Source: Zobellia alginiliquefaciens (GTDB taxonomy: Bacteria; Bacteroidota; Bacteroidia; Flavobacteriales; Flavobacteriaceae). From it: a DNA stretch of 64,000 bases. Each line of letters begins with the position of its first letter. The stretch's first letter is position 1. The notes below the pieces were generated by a model that ran no database searches, was not told the DNA's origin, and saw nothing but the letters and a program-made list of their open reading frames with translations. The stretch covers positions 3,906,001-3,970,000 of the forward strand of contig NZ_CP119758.1 of assembly GCF_029323795.1 (NCBI RefSeq), in the 5' to 3' direction. Shown here in pieces: positions 1-10,000 of this stretch. The position numbers and the translations under genes are program-made.

Positions 1-560
1 ACCCGTGTACCGGAATTGTAATGTGATCCCGGTTCGTTGAACCCCACGTGACCCGTACGGCCAATACCTAGAAGTTGAAAATCCAGCCCACCATTTTTTT
101 TGATTTTATCGTCGTAGGCAATACAATATTCAATCACTTTTTCGCTTGGTATAGTACCATCGGGAATATGGATGTTTTCAGGTGCAATATTCACATGATT
201 GAAAAGGTGCTCATGCATAAAATACCAGTAACTTTGACGGTTTTCCTTTTCCATTGGAAGGTATTCGTCTAGATTAAAGGTTACTACGTTGTGAAAGCTA
301 AGGCCTTCTTCGTTGTGCATTCTAACGAGTTCCTCATACACTTTTATGGGAGACGATCCGGTAGCTAGGCCTAACACACAATTCTTATTAGCAGCTTGTT
401 TCTTTCTGATGAGCGTAGCAATCTCTTCGGCAACTTTAATAGAAGCCTGGTAAGAGTCAGAGAATATCACGTTGTGAATCTTCTCAAAGCGGGTTTCTTC
501 AAATTGACCTACGGGCCTGTACTTAATATCGGCCCTATTTTTTTCTAGAATTGTTTTCAT
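1..560 (-). CDS. nagB: Glucosamine-6-phosphate deaminase (partial, 3' end outside window)
   Basis: NagB converts glucosamine-6-phosphate to fructose-6-phosphate plus ammonia in the cytoplasm. Reading the minus strand from ATG at 560 gives an open frame of 186 codons that runs off the left edge. Visible family motifs are LGLATGSSP (phosphate binding, near residue 64), NLDEYL with the catalytic Asp (near residue 97), and GIGRTGHVGFNEPGS with the active-site His near the window edge. The residues seen are those of an active enzyme. Many Bacteroidota NagB proteins carry an extra C-terminal PIG-L-like deacetylase domain, but whether this one does lies outside the window. It diverges from the DeoR-type regulator and murQ across a 195-base spacer, so joint control of amino-sugar breakdown is likely. 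Confidence 0.93.
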   Translation of the reverse strand, partial: MKTILEKNRADIKYRPVGQFEETRFEKIHNVIFSDSYQASIKVAEEIATLIRKKQAANKNCVLGLATGSSPIKVYEELVRMHNEEGLSFHNVVTFNLDEYLPMEKENRQSYWYFMHEHLFNHVNIAPENIHIPDGTIPSEKVIEYCIAYDDKIKKNGGLDFQLLGIGRTGHVGFNEPGSHYNSGTR

Positions 561-602
561 ATTAGCTGCTATTTTGTGTGCGTTGTGTTTGTTTCAATAC
601 GG

Positions 603-610
603 CAAATATA
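603..610 (-). promoter_or_regulatory. Putative nagB promoter, -7 box
   Basis: On the minus strand this reads TATATTTG, a match to the Bacteroidota -7 consensus TAnnTTTG, and would give a leader of roughly 40 bases before the nagB ATG at 560. I see no clear TTTG -33 box at the usual spacing, which suggests dependence on an activator or weak basal expression. Confidence 0.5.
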
Positions 611-629
611 TGCAAACGAAATCCATTTT

Positions 630-665
630 TGCTGTTTTATGCGTTTTTAAGATGCTGTTTTTTGC
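630..665. promoter_or_regulatory. Paired 13-bp direct repeat, candidate operator
   Basis: TGCTGTTTTATGC (630-642) and TGCTGTTTTTTGC (653-665) agree at 12 of 13 positions, with starts 23 bp apart. Further GCAAA/TTTGC half-sites occur at 602-606, 612-616 and 719-723. The repeats lie between the divergent nagB and DeoR-family genes. DeoR regulators often bind direct repeats in their own promoters, so this is a reasonable operator candidate. Binding is inferred. Confidence 0.35.
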
Positions 666-723
666 AATTATTAATGATAATTTAACTTTAGTCTAGAATA
701 AAACGGCAATTCTCATATTTTGC

Positions 724-731
724 TATCTTTG
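724..731 (+). promoter_or_regulatory. Putative promoter -7 box of the deoR-murQ operon
   Basis: TATCTTTG matches the Bacteroidota -7 consensus TAnnTTTG and ends 24 bases before the ATG at 756. No good -33 box is seen about 19 bases upstream. Confidence 0.5.
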
Positions 732-755
732 TTGATGAATTTAATTTAAGCGATA

Positions 756-1505
756 ATGTTAAAAGAAGAGCGGCAGCAGACTATTCTTAACGAAGTGGAA
801 CTGCATAATAGGATTCTCTTGACCGATATAGCCGATACTTTAGATGTTTCTATTGATACTATTAGAAGGGATGTTAAGGAGCTAGATGCCGAAAAAAAGT
901 TGCGGCGTGTTCACGGCGGAGCCATATCTCTGGGTTTTACTACGAATAGTACACGTAACAGTAATATATATAAACAGAAGGACAAAATTAGAATAGCAGA
1001 GAAAGCATTGGCCCTTATAAAAGATGGTAGTGTGATTTTTGTTGATGGAGGAACTACCTGTCTAGAGTTGGCGCAGTTGATACCCGAACATATAGAAGTA
1101 ACCTGTTTTACACACAGTCTACCGGTAGCGATGGAGTTGCTTACAAAACCCAATGTGACCGTTATAATGGTTGGCGGGCAGGTTTCAGGGGAATCACAGA
1201 CCGCTATTGGTGCCAATGCCATTCACAATTTAGCGGAAATAAAAGTAGACTATAGTTTTATTGGAACCGGTTATGTGGACTCATATTTTGGGTTAACAGA
1301 ATTTGATTGGGATATTGTGCAAGTGAAGAAAGCCGTAATTAAATGCTCAAAAAAAACGGTACTTTTGTCCATCTCAGAAAAACTCAATTCGCAACATCGC
1401 TATAAAACATGTGATATTAATGCAATTAATACCCTAATAACGGAGTTAGAACCAGAGAACGACCTTTTAAACTCATTTAGAAACCACGATATTAGAATCC
1501 TTTAA
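756..1505 (+). CDS. DeoR/GlpR-family transcriptional regulator
   Basis: This 249-residue protein has the standard DeoR architecture. An N-terminal winged helix-turn-helix begins MLKEERQQTILNEV and contains the recognition-helix signature VSIDTIRRDVKEL followed by LRRVHGGA (residues about 20-55). A phosphosugar-sensing domain follows (about 75-235) with the DGSVIFVDGGTT and DYSFIGTGYVD segments. DeoR proteins usually repress sugar operons and respond to a phosphorylated sugar. Only 5 bases separate it from murQ, and it diverges from nagB, so it probably senses an amino-sugar phosphate such as GlcNAc-6-P, MurNAc-6-P or GlcN-6-P. The ligand is inferred, while the family assignment is firm. Confidence 0.9.
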   Translation: MLKEERQQTILNEVELHNRILLTDIADTLDVSIDTIRRDVKELDAEKKLRRVHGGAISLGFTTNSTRNSNIYKQKDKIRIAEKALALIKDGSVIFVDGGTTCLELAQLIPEHIEVTCFTHSLPVAMELLTKPNVTVIMVGGQVSGESQTAIGANAIHNLAEIKVDYSFIGTGYVDSYFGLTEFDWDIVQVKKAVIKCSKKTVLLSISEKLNSQHRYKTCDINAINTLITELEPENDLLNSFRNHDIRIL

Positions 1506-1510
1506 GTAGT

Positions 1511-2320
1511 ATGCAGTATTCCAAAATAACCGAAACACCATCTAACCACAACCATTTAGAAAAGATGGATACCACTACCTTACTTCAAAAAATGAATGAA
1601 GAGGACCAAAAAGTGGCTGATGCCGTTGCTGCGGCAATTCCACAAATCACAAAATTGGTAGATGGGCTAGCGGAACGTTTTGAAAAAGGAGGTCGCTTAT
1701 TTTATATTGGAGCAGGAACTAGTGGCAGATTGGGCATTTTGGACGCTTCTGAAATTCCGCCAACTTTTGGTATGCCACATACTAGGGTTATTGGCCTAAT
1801 TGCCGGTGGTGATACTGCCATACGAAAAGCAGTTGAAAATGCAGAGGATGACGGTGTGCAAGCATGGAAAGATATGATGGAGCACAATATAACAGATATT
1901 GATGTGGTAGTTGGTATTGCTGCTTCCGGAACCACCCCTTATGTTTTAGGAGGTATTGCCGAAGCAAAGAAAAATGGACTTCTTACAGCTGGTATTACAA
2001 ATAATCCAGGGGCTCCTTTGGCGGTTGCTGTAGATATTCCCATAGAATTAAATGTAGGTCCTGAATTCTTGACAGGAAGTACAAGAATGAAAAGTGGAAC
2101 CTCTCAGAAATTGGCCTTAAACATGATTTCTACAGCCTTAATGATAAAGATAGGTAGGGTAAAAGGCAACAAGATGGTCAATATGCAGTTGAGCAATAGT
2201 AAATTGGTGGATAGGGGAGCGCGCTATGTTTCCGAAGGTTTAGGTATTGATTACGATAAAGCGGAGAAATTACTTAAAAAACATGGGTCTGTAAAAGCGG
2301 CTATTGATGCTGGTGCATAG
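1511..2320 (+). CDS. murQ: N-acetylmuramic acid 6-phosphate etherase
   Basis: MurQ cleaves the D-lactyl ether of MurNAc-6-phosphate to give GlcNAc-6-phosphate and D-lactate, a cytoplasmic step of peptidoglycan recycling. The protein has 269 residues, somewhat shorter than the 298 of E. coli MurQ but usual for Bacteroidota. It shows the SIS-domain signature FYIGAGTSGRLGILDASEIPPTFG with Glu81 (E. coli Glu83 equivalent), Glu112 in NAEDDG (Glu114 equivalent), and the late block LTGSTRMKSGTSQKLALN. Both catalytic acids are present. It follows the DeoR regulator after 5 bases and ends two bases from the convergent cytochrome gene. GlcNAc-6-P would need NagA, not in this window, before reaching NagB. 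Confidence 0.96.
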   Translation: MQYSKITETPSNHNHLEKMDTTTLLQKMNEEDQKVADAVAAAIPQITKLVDGLAERFEKGGRLFYIGAGTSGRLGILDASEIPPTFGMPHTRVIGLIAGGDTAIRKAVENAEDDGVQAWKDMMEHNITDIDVVVGIAASGTTPYVLGGIAEAKKNGLLTAGITNNPGAPLAVAVDIPIELNVGPEFLTGSTRMKSGTSQKLALNMISTALMIKIGRVKGNKMVNMQLSNSKLVDRGARYVSEGLGIDYDKAEKLLKKHGSVKAAIDAGA

Positions 2321-2322
2321 GC

Positions 2323-2724
2323 TTACTTCTTTATAGCCCCTACCTCTTCAGGTGTTACTATTTTGTCTGAAGAATTCCCCCATGAATTCATTATGTAGTT
2401 CATAACGTCCGCTATTTCTTCATCCTCAAGCCCCATCGAAGGCATGATATTGTTATAGGTGACTCCGTTTACAATCATTTGTCCTTGCTGACCGTATTTT
2501 ACACCATGTATACTTGCTTGTCGGTTTTGAGCAAGATAATCGGACTCTGCTAAAGGGGGAAATGTGCTTGCTATACCTTCTCCTTCTTCTAAATGACAAG
2601 TAACACAGAAATCGGCATAGATTTCACTACCTCTGAGCATACTTTCTGCTAACTCAGATTCTTGTGCTTGTGCGAAGCATCCCATTGAAATCAAGCAGAC
2701 TAGGGTATTGAAAATAAGTTTCAT
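2323..2724 (-). CDS. Small class I cytochrome c, exported
   Basis: This 133-residue protein has a Sec signal peptide (about residues 1-20, ending near AQAQE), a single haem-attachment motif C40-V-T-C43-H44, and a likely axial methionine at Met94 or Met97 in YNNIMPSMG, followed by the C-terminal helix EDEEIADVMNYI. It is a mono-haem periplasmic electron carrier. It lies 51 bases downstream of the GSDH-type sugar dehydrogenase on the same strand, which fits a dehydrogenase/electron-acceptor pair. The partner assignment is inferred from position. Its 3' end almost touches murQ, and I see no hairpin terminator between them. Confidence 0.88.
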   Translation of the reverse strand: MKLIFNTLVCLISMGCFAQAQESELAESMLRGSEIYADFCVTCHLEEGEGIASTFPPLAESDYLAQNRQASIHGVKYGQQGQMIVNGVTYNNIMPSMGLEDEEIADVMNYIMNSWGNSSDKIVTPEEVGAIKK

Positions 2725-2775
2725 TTATATTGTTCGGTTGAAATTAAGCAAACGATTGATAAAACAGTTTTTTGT

Positions 2776-3897
2776 CTAGGGTTTAGGCGCTAGTTTGTAA
2801 ATTCCTTTTCCTTCGATGGCTACGTAAATTAACCCGTCAGGACCTTCTTTTACATCTCGCACCCGACCTAAATCCGTCAATAATTTTTCTCTTTTTACAA
2901 CTTTGGTACCCTCCATTTCTAGACGTTCCATGTATTGGAATTTTAACGAACCTACAAGAATACTACCTTTCCAGTTTTTATAATTATCCGTAGTTACGAA
3001 CGCCATGCCACTTGGTGCTATGCTAGGCACCCAATAGTGAATAGGTTGTGTCATGCCCTCCATCTCGGTTTTATCCGTGATAGAAGTGCCACTATAGTTT
3101 ACACCATAGGTAACCACAGGCCATCCGTAATTGGCACCTGCTTTAATAATATTTATTTCATCTCCGCCTTTTGGACCATGCTCATTATCCCATATTTCAC
3201 CGGTTTCAGGATGTTTAATCAAGCCCTGTGGATTTCGGTGTCCGTAACTGTAAATTGCGGTTTTGGCACCTTCTTTCCCTACAAAGGGATTATCCTCAGG
3301 AATTCTTCCATCGTCATAAAATCGATAAATTTTGCCACCATCGCGGGTTATGTCTTGTGGATTTTCATCTCGTGCACCACGTTCACCAATGGATAGATAT
3401 AAGTAGCCATCATTATCAAATTCAATACGCGAACCAAAGTGTTGGCCTTTTGTTGTATTTGGAGAAGCTTTGTAAATTACCTCTTTGTTAGTCAGTGTGT
3501 TGTCACTTAGTTTGCATCGCATTAATGCCGTGTGCCCACCTTTTTCTTCCCCTTCTTCTGACGCATAAGAAATATAAATCCACCCCGTAGTTTTATAATC
3601 TGGATGCAATTCAATATCTAACAGTCCACCTTGTCCTCTTTGGTATACTTCGGGAACGTTTTTTACATTCGTCTTTTCTCCGTTTTTGTAATGAATCAGT
3701 TCTCCGGATTTTTCGGTAATCAAAAGCTCATTTTCGTTTAAAAAAACGAAACCCCATGGAGTCTGCAGTTCATCGATCAGTAGTTGAGCGGTGTACGGGG
3801 TGTTTTGTGGGGTATCTACCTTGTTTTCAGTATCTTGAGCGCAAGAATAACTAAGAGTTATCGCAGCTAAGGCTATCGTTAATACACTATTTTGCAT
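2776..3897 (-). CDS. PQQ-type glucose/sorbosone dehydrogenase family lipoprotein
   Basis: This 373-residue protein of the GSDH beta-propeller family begins with a lipoprotein signal (LSYSC, Cys19). The propeller core contains LQTPWGFVFLNENELLITEKSG, RGQGGLLDIELHPDY, the calcium/PQQ-side motif IYSYGHRNPQGL, the metal-site motif NEHGPKGGDEIN, and GWPVVTYG. Family members oxidise aldose sugars with bound PQQ in the periplasm or at the outer membrane. No PQQ biosynthesis genes are in the window, and some GSDH-fold proteins are not dehydrogenases, so activity is inferred. The downstream cytochrome c gene supports a redox role. Confidence 0.85.
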   Translation of the reverse strand: MQNSVLTIALAAITLSYSCAQDTENKVDTPQNTPYTAQLLIDELQTPWGFVFLNENELLITEKSGELIHYKNGEKTNVKNVPEVYQRGQGGLLDIELHPDYKTTGWIYISYASEEGEEKGGHTALMRCKLSDNTLTNKEVIYKASPNTTKGQHFGSRIEFDNDGYLYLSIGERGARDENPQDITRDGGKIYRFYDDGRIPEDNPFVGKEGAKTAIYSYGHRNPQGLIKHPETGEIWDNEHGPKGGDEINIIKAGANYGWPVVTYGVNYSGTSITDKTEMEGMTQPIHYWVPSIAPSGMAFVTTDNYKNWKGSILVGSLKFQYMERLEMEGTKVVKREKLLTDLGRVRDVKEGPDGLIYVAIEGKGIYKLAPKP

Positions 3898-4033
3898 AAT
3901 TTGACGTTAAATGATATTATTAAGGTATCCCGTTATGGTTAAAGATAACGAGAATTTATAAGTTTAAAAGAAATACCCGAGAGAAAGTGATGCATCCCAA
4001 ATCGCTCATTTTCTTTTTAAAATGACTTAACCT

Positions 4034-7000
4034 ATGCTCCCAAAAAAAACACAGCGTATTCTGTACGCGCTACTGTTAATGACCTTTTCAGTGGTTTGTA
4101 CTTCTGCTATAGCCGGCAAGAAGGCCTTCAATATCTATGCTGAAGTAGCCTCTGCCGTTAAAGAAGTAGTTTCAGTTAAAAGCGAAGCTGCCAATAGTGC
4201 CAAGTCTATTTCAACCAAGGCTCTAAAAAGTAGCACGGCTAAAGAAGCCGCTGCCGCTCCTATGTTTTCGACTATTATTCAGAATGCAGATGAAGAAGTG
4301 GGTTGTACGGCCAATGGTTTTACAGTGGCACGTTTTAATCTTTGTGGTGATTCTGATGATGAAATTATTTCGCTTTCCGGTTCATACTCTAATGTTTCGT
4401 GGCAAGTCCTAGGAGGTAGTTGTAGTCCTGATATAAACCAAGATTGTCCCAATACAAATATATCCTGTTATACGGAAGTAGCTAATACGGATACTTTTCA
4501 ATTAGATGCGAGTAGTATTTCAGCTACCTCTGGAGCAGAGTATCGTGTTGTTGCCGATGGGCAACAATACTTTTTTAAGGTTAAGAAAAGTACTATTTCA
4601 TACGGCGTTTCTTCTAAAGATTATGTTTGTAACAACCCTGGTAGAATTGAGATTACAGGTCTTCCCAACAGTTATCAATTTAACCTTAGCGAAGGAGGAT
4701 CGGTTGTAAGGCCTTATCAATCTTCTTCTATTTTTTCAAATTTAGATCCAGGTACCTATACCGTAAAAGCAAGATTGAATATTTCCGGGCAGGTATGTGA
4801 ATATTTAATTGGCCCTATTGAGATTGAGCCAGTAGATATTGAAATTGATGTAACATTCACAAATCCTACATGTAGTGGAGAGACAGGTTCAATAGATGTA
4901 ACGGTGAATCCTGAAGTTCCTGGTCCTTATGTGTATACTTTATTAGATGATAGTGGAGCGGAAATAGAGTTTACTTCAACTATATCTAGTAACACCTATA
5001 CGTTTGGAGCTGTTAGTGAAGGTACGTATGCAGTTAAAGTAGAAACAAATGATTGTAAGGAAGATATTCCAAATGGAATTGCAGCTCCAATTCAATATAC
5101 GGATACTAGTGGAAACCCAATTACGGTAGGAACAGGGCTAAGTCCTATAACTGTCATTACGGATACCAATGGTATGAGCTTTGGATGTTCAACGATTTCA
5201 AGTGTAGATATAGATGTTACACCTTCTGGAGGTTCGGGTACGTATAGCTATACGGTAAGTGATGGAGGAAATTCGGGCGGTAACTTTACAGGAACTAGCT
5301 CATATACGGTTACCAGTCCAGGTACCTATACATTTTATATTACCGATGATCAGGGATGTACAGCGGAAAAATCTGAATATGTAGCGGAATTGGAGGCGCC
5401 GGATGTTACAGCATCTGACATAGTAGGTACGTGTACCAATGGAGGTGGAAAGGTAGATTTTAACGTTATCGATCCTAAAGGTTTTAACTTAGAATTTAGG
5501 GCTACCAATAACGCTGGCGACCCTTTTACAAGTTCTTCTACCATACCTGTTGCTGATGGAACTTATAATATTGTAGAAGTTCAGTATTCTCAAGGAGCTT
5601 TTACTTGTGTATTGTCTCTGCCTGCGGTTACGGTTACGTCAGCAGGTGGCCTGAGCAGTACGGCTTCAATGACCCAAGACTATACTTGTATCAATGGAGG
5701 AGGAATAATCGACTTCACACCGGCAACTGGTGGTTCAGGTACCGGGTACGAATACAGTGTGGATAATGTAACCTTCCAATCCGGAACTACGTTTACTGGT
5801 TTAACGCCAGGCAGCTATATTCCTTACGTAAGGGACGATGCAGGGTGTTTGCAGGCATTAGGACCAATAGATATCACGGAGCCGACACCACCGGACTCCA
5901 TAACTTTCGCTCAAGATAACTTGGATTGTAGTACAGGGACCAGTAGGGTTACTGTTGATGTTCTTCCGGCAACTTATACGGTTACACAATACGAAATTGT
6001 TTCATCTAATCCTTCTACGACACTTCCTCCAGCGCAGGCAAGTAATGTTTTTCCTGGTTTGGATTTAGATACTTCGTACCAATTTGAAATTACAGATGAT
6101 AGTGGTTGTACCCATACGGCAAGTTTTACAACCGGTGGATTTAGTACTATTAGAGCTCGTGTAAAATCTGGTGGAGATAGAAGAGTTTGTCCTTCTGCTA
6201 CAGATGGGAACGGCGCATTTTTAATAGATGGTTTTGCTGTGGATTATGATTATACCATAGTTCAATTACCTGGTACTACAATTACTAGTGGAACCAGTAC
6301 AGATCAAGAAATTCCCATTACGGGTCTAGGTGCCGGTACTTATGAAATTACAGTAACCGATAATGATACCAACTGTACTTCAACTGCGTCTTTTGATGTA
6401 ATAGAAGCTGCAACTCCGTTAAGTGTTACCGGAGCGGTAACCGATATGAGTTGTCAGAATAACAACATTGGTAGAGTAACAGGAACAGGTGTTGGCGGCT
6501 TTGGCGGATATCGTTATGAATTGGAATGGCCAGGAGGAACTTTACAAGGCCCAAAAACAGGAAGGACTTTTGGTAATTTAACGGAAGAAGGTACATATAC
6601 CTTAACGGTAATAGACTCTGAAGGATGTACGGCTTCAACGACTTTTTCGTTGACTAGTTTAGATGCCCCAACTATTGCAGAAGGAACAATAGATTATTGC
6701 TATTCAGCCACTAATCAAGGAGAGATTTCGGTTACGTCAACGGCGGGATCCGCAGCCCTGGGTACACATCAATATCGTATTAATGGTGGATCATTGGTAG
6801 GAACCGGTGGCACACATACGTTTACAGGTTTGGTACCGGGTAATTATACTATTGAGGTAGTAGATGGTAACGGTTGTACGGCATCAACATCATCAATTAG
6901 AATACCACCGCAGGTTCAAGTTAGTTTGGATATAGCAAGTGAAATACCTTGTGGAGGAGATGGAGAGATGGAAATAAGTATAAATGGAGGCGATATTTCC

Positions 7001-10000
7001 AATTTGGGTGCCACATCATATACTATTGAGTATCGTGATGTAAGCCCTAATCCCTTTACACCCGTATCGGGCCATGATGGGGTACAGCTACCTTCTGGGA
7101 ATTTCAACTATACAGTTCCTTTTGGAAACCATGGAGATTACCAAGTAACAGTTACCGACTCCAATGGATGTGCCAATACTTCAGAAATTATAACTTTTGA
7201 AGAACCTACGAATATTGCTGCTACGCATAGAATAGAAGGTCCAAGTTGTGGTGATCCAAATAGCGGGTTTGTTGAGGTTATACCTACAGTATCATCTGGT
7301 ATTCCTCCATTTGAGGTCGTTTTTGCTCCCGCTGGGAACTTGACTGCCAACCCTAGTAATCCGGATCCGACATTAACTTATGTATTCTCTGATCAAACTA
7401 TATATTCAGGATTAGTAGCCGGTAACTATGAGTATGTTGTTAAGGATGCTAGAAATTGTGTCACGGCAGTAATTCCTTTAACGGTAGCCGATGATACTCG
7501 TCCCTCTCCGGATGTTATCGCAACTCCAATTGATGCTACCTGCTCTCCCGGTTCTCCCGGTGCACTATCAGGTGGAGTAACTATTGGTTTGCCTACTCCT
7601 GGTGTAGAGGACTATACCGTAATAATTGAAGATAATTTTGGAAACCCCTTCTATACACAAAATAACGTAGCGGATTCTGATTTTTCTTTAACCGTGACGG
7701 ACCCTAGTCTTGTTCCAGGTAATTATCAGTTAATTGTATTGGACTCAAGAGGGTGTAGAGATATTGAGGCGTTTACTATTGGTACCTTAAGTTTGGATAT
7801 TGTTCCAACATTTCCACCACCGCCAGCAATTTGCTCTCCGGGAGGAACTACAGTTTGTGTAGATATCGTAAACGGATCAGGTAGTTATGAAATACGATTG
7901 GCGGATCCGGATCCATTAGTGGGATGGACTACACCAAGTAACCCGCCTGCAAACCACTGTTTCAACAATTTGTTGTGGGGAGTGTCCTATACTGTTGAGG
8001 TGCGTGATTTAGGTACAGGTTGTACCTATGAAGAAGTAATTACCTTGCCAGATGGCCCAGGAGGAGATGTTGACATAGTTGTGGATAATGCCACATGTAG
8101 AAATGGTGATGTTGGTGTAAATTATAATATTACCTCAGGTACCGCTCCGTTTGACGTGGTTATAACCAATCTTGATACAGGTGAGGTTGTCTATACGGAT
8201 TTAGGTACTTCTTTAACCACTATGGCATCTGCTATTTCAGTTCCTGGTGGTAGATATGGGGTCTCTGTTGAGGATGATGGAGGTTGCTCCTATGGAGATG
8301 AGGGCGAAGCAATTTTGTTGGCTCCACGAGTTGATATTATTAGTAACGAAAATGCAAACTGTAATGCCCTGGGTCAGTTAACGGTCAGAGGTAGTGGAGG
8401 TACGCCTTATGCATCTGGAAGTCCATATTTATATGCCTATGTGCCAGCGGGTACTCCTGTAGATAATGACGGAACAGCCACGCCAAGTGATTCTTCCGAT
8501 GATTTTAGTGACGCTTCTACGGTTGCACTGCCTGGTGCATTGGCTCCCGGTATTGATTATGATATTTGGGTAAAGGATGCCAATGATTGTGCCTATAGAA
8601 TTTCTGCAGCGGTTATACAGTTGAATCCTGATTTACCAGCGCCAACCATTAGTGTTGATAACCAATGTGATGTTACAACTCCCGTAGGTGGCTTTACGAT
8701 TACTGTAGAGGTTCCGGGAGATATAGATACACCTACCTTCACTTTGAATGGTGAGAGTCAAACCCCTGCATACGTAGCTGGTACGCCTACTCAAGCTACG
8801 TTTACGGTAAACAATATAGGTTCTTACCCTGTAAATGTTATTGATGCCAACGGATGTGATGTGGATGATGTGGCAGAGGTATACCAAGTGTTATCGGCTT
8901 CAGGAGATTTTTCTAGTGAGCCAAGTTGTGAAGAAACGGATGGAGAGATTACAATTACGGCAGATGGCGGTAGTGGCGATTTCACCTATGTACTGACTGG
9001 TACGGATATTTTTGGTAGTCCCGTGAATATTACCGATCCTAACAATGACGGTATTTTTCCAAGTATTGCTGCCGGAGATTATCAAGTAGAAGTGACTGAT
9101 AATCAGGTTACAGATGGGATAAACCCCTGTACATTTACGGTTAATGGTATAGTGAGGTCCGCTCCAACGAGTCCGGATATTGATGAAACGGGAGCTACCG
9201 ATGTAAGTTGTAATGGTCTAAATGATGGAAGTATCTCGGCGTCATTAATTGCGGGAACTGATGTAGATGGTATTAAAGAGTACAACTTGTATAATAGTGA
9301 TTTGGCTTCGATGCCTTCAAACTATGATAACTCATCTCGCATCGATGATAACTTATCAGGTTCTTTCTCAAACCTAGCTCCAGGTACCTATGTATTAGAG
9401 GTGGTAACGGATAGAAATTGCTATGATAGGGAAGAAGTGATTATTGGTGAACCGCCAGTTTTCACTGTAGATGCGTCGGCAGGTACATTATTATGTGAGG
9501 TTGGAGCGAACAGATTCAGTACAACCATCCTGACCGCTACGGTTAGTGGAGTTGGTAACGGTTCTGATTATGGCTTTAAAATCAATGCTACGGATAGTTA
9601 TCAAACTACAAGTAGTAATACTATGGATTTTGAAATTGTAGATAATGGATCAGTCCAAACTATTAATGTATATGCCATAGATAGTAATGGTTGTGAATAT
9701 ATTAGTGCAGATGTAACTATTAGTCCTCCTAGTAATGTAACGGGGGTAATTACACAAGAATCTGCTATGGATTGTGAAAATCCTGAGACTATCAGAATAG
9801 ATGTAACTGGTACAACTGACTTTAGTATAGTTGATCAAGGTAACTCGGTAATGCCTGTTACTACGGAAGTTGTCAACGGAGCTACTTTTGCCATATTAGA
9901 CTTGCCAATGTCATCTGGTGAATACCGTTTGCAAATAAACGATAATGGAGGATGTAACTATCCATTAGAGCCATATAATGTAGATGAACCGGTATTGCCT

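Noticed and set aside
3037-3396. 119-codon plus-strand frame opposite the GSDH gene
   Set aside because: Lies fully inside a strongly recognised minus-strand gene, with no homology-like motifs. A shadow frame.
3933-3951. CGTTAT/ATAACG inverted repeat upstream of the giant surface-protein gene as operator
   Set aside because: Only 6 bp, no supporting repeats nearby, and no clear promoter box to relate it to.
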